Source: Dysidea avara (Eukaryota; Porifera; Demospongiae; Dictyoceratida; Dysideidae). Taken from it: a DNA stretch of 64,000 nucleotides. Under the pieces are notes generated by a model. It was not told the origin of the DNA. It searched no databases and saw nothing but the letters and a program-made list of their open reading frames with translations. Of the stretch, positions 60,201-64,000 are shown one piece after another. Position 1 is the stretch's first letter, and each line of letters begins with the position of its first letter. The position numbers and the translations under genes were made by a program. The DNA lies in contig NC_089274.1 of the NCBI RefSeq assembly GCF_963678975.1, positions 44,980,075 to 45,044,074 of the forward strand. The letters run 5' to 3'.

Positions 60201-63200
60201 CCTACTGACAATAGCTGCTCCTCACCATAGATACCCTCACCAACTGTATTTCCTTTTTTAAAACTCCACACTTAGCCTGCTACACTACTCTTAAGAATAC
60301 TGTGACTGCTCTATTAGAGTATCTCGATCTTGACTGCTCTATTAGAATATCTCAAGTAAGAGAGGCTCTTTCAAAAGGGGGGTTCCTGGATCTGCCCCTG
60401 GGCATGCATAGATCTGTAGTCCCTTTTCAAAAGCAACCATTTTTTTGCATTATAACTGCTAGCCACCTTCCACACCTCACTTTCCAAATTTCAGCAAAAT
60501 CGCTCTATGTATTCGTGAAATATAAGCCCTCAAAGTTAGACTTAATTTCTTAATTTTTTTTCTTTTTTCAGGGCCTGCATATTTTTGCACACTTCACAAA
60601 ACAAAAACCAATATAAAATGCAAATTCACTACTCAATTGCCATGAAGTTTGACGTACAGTAAGAATGTATTGAGGTGAATTCACATGCCAAGTCTGGTGC
60701 GAATCTGATAAATGTTCACGGAGTTATGGATGATTATTTGTGTAAAAATACACCAATTTTTGTCATGCCTACAGGGTAAATTACCAAAGGGAATAGCTTG
60801 AAAATTGGTCTGTGTGTAGGTTAACCATCATAGCTCAAACCTTTTAGAATTTGTAATAAAAATTACAGAAAAAAACAAAATTGCAGAGGTTAAAATACTC
60901 TAAAAAGTTGTCCAAAGCTTGAACCAGGGACCTCCGTACCTAACTCTCATAATGCTTTCCCACTAAACCGTTACTGTCAGCTGCTCAGCTCACTTAATTT
61001 CTATCTTATATACTAAAATCTACACAATATCATAATTTCATAGATCTACCAATAGAACATTCTATGTATGGAACATTCTATGTGTGTTCTATGAGAAATC
61101 CTCAAAAAATGTGCACTCTATTAGGGCATTACAAAAAAATAAATGCACATGGTCAAATAATCTATACAACACAAATTTCTGTCTTCCAGAATCATCATAA
61201 TCATCGTTGTACCTGTAGATAAGAAGAAATTTGGTACAAGCCCCAAGACCAGTTCATGGCTGGGTTTGGGATATTTAAAGCACAACAAGAAAGTATTTTT
61301 AAAAAGTTAATGCCAATTAGTTTTGGTATTAAAATCATTGTGGCCATTCTTGGCCATGCACCTCCCCTGATTTTACAACTTTTTTCACCCAGGCTTTTGA
61401 AGGCTACACCTTTTTTTACAGCTTAGCTGTTTTTGTATGGATATACGTTTGCTGCAGTATAGCAAGTGATAGAGTTCCCTAGTTCCATTGTAATGATTCC
61501 TACTAGGTTGCCTAATATTTTTCTTCCACTTGTTTGTCTACTTATTATATAGCCAATCATTTAAAGGAACTCTTCTAGCTTGTTTGCATATAAGAACAAA
61601 TTTGTAGTTTTGTACCAATGTTGAAAAGAGGATGTGACCCAAGACAAGCTAAATAAGTAAACAAGTGTTTATTGTGAACAATTTTGGTAAAGATAGAGGC
61701 AATTTGGTCACAAAATTAATACGTTCAGGGTAGAGTGAGGCCATTGTCTTAAGACGTTACTAAGGTAATGCCATACTGCATGCAGTATTCTCCTTCAGCA
61801 TGTCAAACACACTTCTCAAATACAACTGATAATTGCATAGCTCCAATCGTTATCCTGTATGGCTGTCTGAACACAACTGGGTGTGAGTGAACATAAAAAA
61901 TGTAGATTTTTAAAGTTCACATATGTAGCAACTTGTTGGGATTGCTTTAAGCCATGTATCAAGCATTTATCAAAACTGGGTTTTAGTGAACTAATACTCT
62001 TGAATCGTTATCTTTAGTTGGTAAGGTTGGATATAATTTTAGTGAGAATTGCAACCATGTGATCCCTACTATGCAATACTACCATACTGTATGATGTTTT
62101 CCTGACTCAGGCTTTTGAAGACCAATTATTCTGGCATAAAAAAAACACCAGCATAACAGCATAACATGGTTACAAGACTATCTGGCTAACAACTTCCACA
62201 CTAAACTTTCCCTAAACATATGCCAAGTCTGTTCTCTAGAACCAAATTCAATATAAGTGTGTAAAAGGTCACACAACTCTTTAGTGGCCTTAATCGGCAA
62301 GAAACTGTAGTGATTAGATACATAATTACTGGTAAAGTTATGCAAATCTGAAATTTGTCTATTTTGTGCCTGTCTTTGTCCTTTATGAACCCTAGCTTGT
62401 GCCCCCACATTACCACACTCTCCATCATCCATCCCTTTTATGAGCATCTATAATGTAACTACACTGATATCTAGGAGGGTGGTAATGTGGGGGCACAAGT
62501 TAGGGTTCACAAAGGACCAACAGACAGGCACAGATGCTCTGAAGGCCCATAAATAGCTACTCCACATTTGTAGAAATAGCTACATTTTCAGTGAAATGTT
62601 TCACCCAGTTGCTGCCAATGGTTGGTGTGTTATTATAAATCATAATACAAATTAGTGTTGTTCCAGTTCTCAGTACTGGAACTAAAATAATTCCAGTTTC
62701 TGCCCTTTTATTCCAGTTCTAGTTCCAGTTCTAGAACTGGAACTGGAGCAATACTTTTGCTTTTCTTAAGACTGGAACTGGAACTAGAACTATAATTTTA
62801 CTTTCTTCAAAACTGGAACTAGAACTAGAACTATAAAGAAATTTTATCGAATACTGGAACTAATACTGGAACTGGAATTGGTCATAACCATACAGTTTTG
62901 CCGTAATTCTAAAGGCTATGGTTCCAGAACTGGAACTAGAACTGTAATTCTAAATGTTAGTGGTTCCAGAACTAGAACTAGAACTGTAATTATAAAGATT
63001 ATGGTTCCAAAACTGGAACTAGAACTGTAATAACTAGCTGATACTGGAACAACACTAATACAAATGTATGTGCTAAAATGTCAATTTTGTTAAATCAGGT
63101 CACATGAGTATGGTGAAAGAAAACTCAATTGAGCTGTAAGCTTTGTTTAAAAATTGTATTATAATCGTGATTTGATTCGTGAAAATGATTTACTGGGGAG

Positions 63201-64000
63201 AGCAGAAGGCTTCACAGGCCTATATACATATAAACACAAAATAAATTGAATAGTACGTCATGTAAACAATTGTACATAGGTTATTTCAAACCCTTTTTTG
63301 CCATTATTAGTTTTCTATTTTTGTCCTTTCCACTGTTTCCAATTCCCCAAACAGATAAACCACTTTAAAAAATGAAACAATTTCCTACTACACATATCCT
63401 CCCTTGCAGATCCCTAGTGGGATAGTTTTATTTATTAAATGTTATCCCACTAGGGACCTGTGAGAAGGCTATAAAGCCTGTGAATACAGGGAGTCTGAAA
63501 CATGTAACTAAAACGTTGAAGAATGCAGAAAAAACGAAGATCCCAGACCCAGCGGTGACTTGATCCCCCACAACATGCAGTCTAGGCACGCGCCAGAGGA
63601 GCCACAGCAGCCGGGATCTGTGATCTTCTCTGCATTCAACCTCTACTTAATCATTGACTTCTCGCCATCAAGGCGGGGGTTTTAGTAATATATTAATCAT
63701 AAAGTTTGTATTTTCCTCTAGTGCAACCAAGCTCTTACTTGGTGTATCAGTCTAACCAGTATGATAGGAATCTACCATGTCTACAAGATGGTCAGTGCAA
63801 TATTATAGTATTTGACAATGATGATAAAAGGCGAAGTGCTGGTGATAATTTATTACTGTTGAATTGTATACAGCCATCAGCTTTATTTGATGGAACTATT
63901 GGGACAGAAATCAGAGATGATCCAGAAGCTCAGGACCTACTGATACACTACGCATGGCAAGCAGGACTTGTCCCCCACCCATTTGTTGCAATGACATTTA
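54244..64000 (+). CDS. 5' part of an unrecognised secreted or membrane protein gene (truncated by window end)
   Basis: Exon 1, 54244-54340, encodes MTNCLRLLLVLFTLMISGSQ followed by SQTTIPLTRGDS: a signal peptide with probable cleavage after SGSQS. It ends with one base of a codon before GTGAGT. Exon 2 starts at 63722 after ttttcctctag and is open to the end of the window. It supplies the two missing bases, so the join is in frame. Exon 2 encodes QPSSYLVYQSNQYDR, then CLQDGQCNIIVFDNDDKRRS, and an acidic segment DDPEAQDLLIHYAWQAGLVP. I do not recognise a domain. The 9.4-kb intron is full of repeats, and an internal exon could have been missed. The extracellular destination is inferred from the signal peptide alone. 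Confidence 0.6.
54752..55228. mobile_element. hAT-like GGCGGATC-family element
   Basis: CAGAGGCGGATCCAGGAG at 54752 and CCTGGATCCGCCATTG at 55228 are inverted ends. It lies in the first intron of the last gene. No ORF. Confidence 0.68.
55229..57050. other. Intron of the last gene, no feature seen
   Basis: AT-rich sequence without recognisable exon, tandem repeat or element ends. Confidence 0.4.
57051..58010 (+). repeat. Composite repeat module, copy 2 (short minisatellite + conserved part)
   Basis: 57060-57240 holds diverged tagctgaatgttctacag units. 57229-57300 holds boxes of the gactgctctattag type. 57580-58000 then follows the order seen at 18591-19460: tttatcctgtaggcgtgaca, cataactctggaatg, ttacaaagtgtgtgaaagga and cttcttcctatcagtaatg. 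Confidence 0.65.
58021..58046. repeat. Perfect 24-bp palindrome
   Basis: TAACAACACACT is followed directly by AGTGTGTTGTTA, next to further diverged copies of the same words at 58003-58075. Confidence 0.85.
58302..58380 (-). repeat. Triple reversed CTATTAGAG boxes
   Basis: Three successive reversed boxes (gctctaataaagcagtcat, actctaatagaacagtcatc, actctaatagagcattca) preceded by agatcgag. Confidence 0.8.
59119..59384. repeat. (GACT)n then (CTCA)n microsatellites
   Basis: About 54 uninterrupted GACT units (59119-59334) followed by about 11 CTCA units. The Ser-Val-Ser-Gln open frames on the minus strand are products of this repeat. Confidence 0.98.
59785..60008. repeat. Inverted repeat, ~100-bp arms
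   Basis: gtgtaagaaattttacattt, gagtaggtatcatagcaatg and the cttcatctacac... block on the left are mirrored on the right by gtgtagatgacttccttagt, ttctatgatccctactcaaa and cccttacac. The centre is near 59890. Confidence 0.7.
60010..60900 (-). repeat. Conserved repeat module, copy 3, split by a later hAT-like insertion
   Basis: The minus strand shows, in order, aaaaggtttgag, ttaaccta, tttaccctgtaggcatgaca, ataactccgtgaac, gtgaagtgtgcaaaaa and cttcctgtcaatatacc, collinear with copy 1 at 18890-19370. The element at 60105-60400 interrupts it just before the cttcctgtcaata landmark. Confidence 0.7.
60105..60400. mobile_element. hAT-like GGCGGATC-family element inside module copy 3
   Basis: CAGGGGTGGATCCAGACA at the left and TGGATCTGCCCCTG at the right are inverted ends. 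The 5-base word ggcat flanks both sides. It carries cagcctagctgtaagtc, aagacc, an A-run, and the box pair at 60300-60352. Confidence 0.72.
60912..60985 (-). repeat. tRNA-like sequence, probably SINE-derived
   Basis: The minus strand reads AACGGTTTAGTGGGAAAGCA (box A-like) and, ~35 bases on, cctGGTTCAAGCtttgg (box B-like). No acceptor stem pairs, so it is not a working tRNA gene. Confidence 0.4.
60990..62370. other. Intron of the last gene, no feature seen
   Basis: AT-rich; only isolated CTATTAGGGCA box-like words (61110) and short random ORFs. Confidence 0.4.
62373..62525. repeat. Inverted repeat, ~42-bp arms
   Basis: gtcctttatgaaccctagct continuing tgtgcccccacattaccacac is mirrored by gtggtaatgtgggggcacaa and gttagggttcacaaaggac, with two or three differences and a ~55-bp loop. 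Confidence 0.8.
62653..63057. mobile_element. hAT-like element built from GGAACTAGAACTG repeats
   Basis: TAGTGTTGTTCCAGTTCT at 62653 and AGCTGATACTGGAACAACACTA at 63057 are inverted ends. The 8-bp word atacaaat flanks both ends exactly (62645-62652 and 63058-63065). The interior consists almost entirely of ctggaactagaactgtaatt-like units in both orientations. Confidence 0.85.
63058..63721. other. End of the long intron, with a hairpin-bounded tRNA-like patch
   Basis: At 63515-63645, gaatgcag..gaagatc and gatcttctctgcattc face each other around a GC-rich, tRNA-like or SINE-like core (minus strand GGATCAAGTCACC resembles a box B). No exon. Confidence 0.3.

Overview
ORGANISM. This is AT-rich animal genomic DNA with small exons split by GT-AG introns, many transposon remnants and no operon-like packing. 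A two-exon collagen with a short Gly-X-Y stretch, sushi-domain receptors with phase-1 introns, and the density of small TIR elements fit an early-branching metazoan. A demosponge is my best guess; the sequence alone does not prove the phylum. LAYOUT. (1) 389-626 (+): the last two exons of an unrecognised gene. (2) 16249-3544 (-): a 19-exon gene that I could splice into one continuous 532-residue frame. It encodes a mitochondrial-type presequence, a PfkB/ribokinase-family sugar kinase and a KpsF/GutQ-type SIS sugar-phosphate isomerase domain in one polypeptide. Its introns carry a palindromic TIR element, hAT-like MITEs and a decayed BEL/Pao LTR retroelement. (3) 16.3-30.5 kb: repeat-dominated. 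It holds a 60-bp minisatellite followed by a conserved module, an hAT-like element with perfect target duplication, LINE 3' ends, a tyrosine-recombinase remnant and an inverted pair of minisatellites. (4) 30498-44139 (+): a nine-exon single-pass receptor of 827 residues. Its order is signal peptide, unfamiliar ~160-residue domain, three CCP/sushi modules, a second copy of the unfamiliar domain, two CCP modules, TM and a tyrosine-rich tail. All introns are phase 1. (5) 37461-36377 (-): a two-exon type II membrane collagen-like gene nested in the long first intron of the receptor. (6) 44.3-54.2 kb: repeats, including a LINE with the end of its reverse transcriptase intact, two TAA-flanked TIR elements, large palindromes and hAT-like GGCGGATC elements. 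(7) 54244-end (+): a signal-peptide exon, a 9.4-kb repeat-filled intron and the start of a second exon cut by the window end. HOW THE GENES RELATE. I see no pathway linking them. The kinase/isomerase is probably metabolic and organellar. The receptor, the collagen-like protein and the last gene are probably extracellular or cell-surface proteins. MOST INTERESTING. The PfkB-SIS fusion; the receptor with its duplicated, unnamed ectodomain; a ~28-bp box (core TGACTGCTCTATTAGAG) found at over 20 places inside unrelated repeats; and LINE 3' ends sharing two hairpins whose stems change in a compensatory way between copies. All splice models were assembled by eye from splice consensus, reading phase and family motifs.
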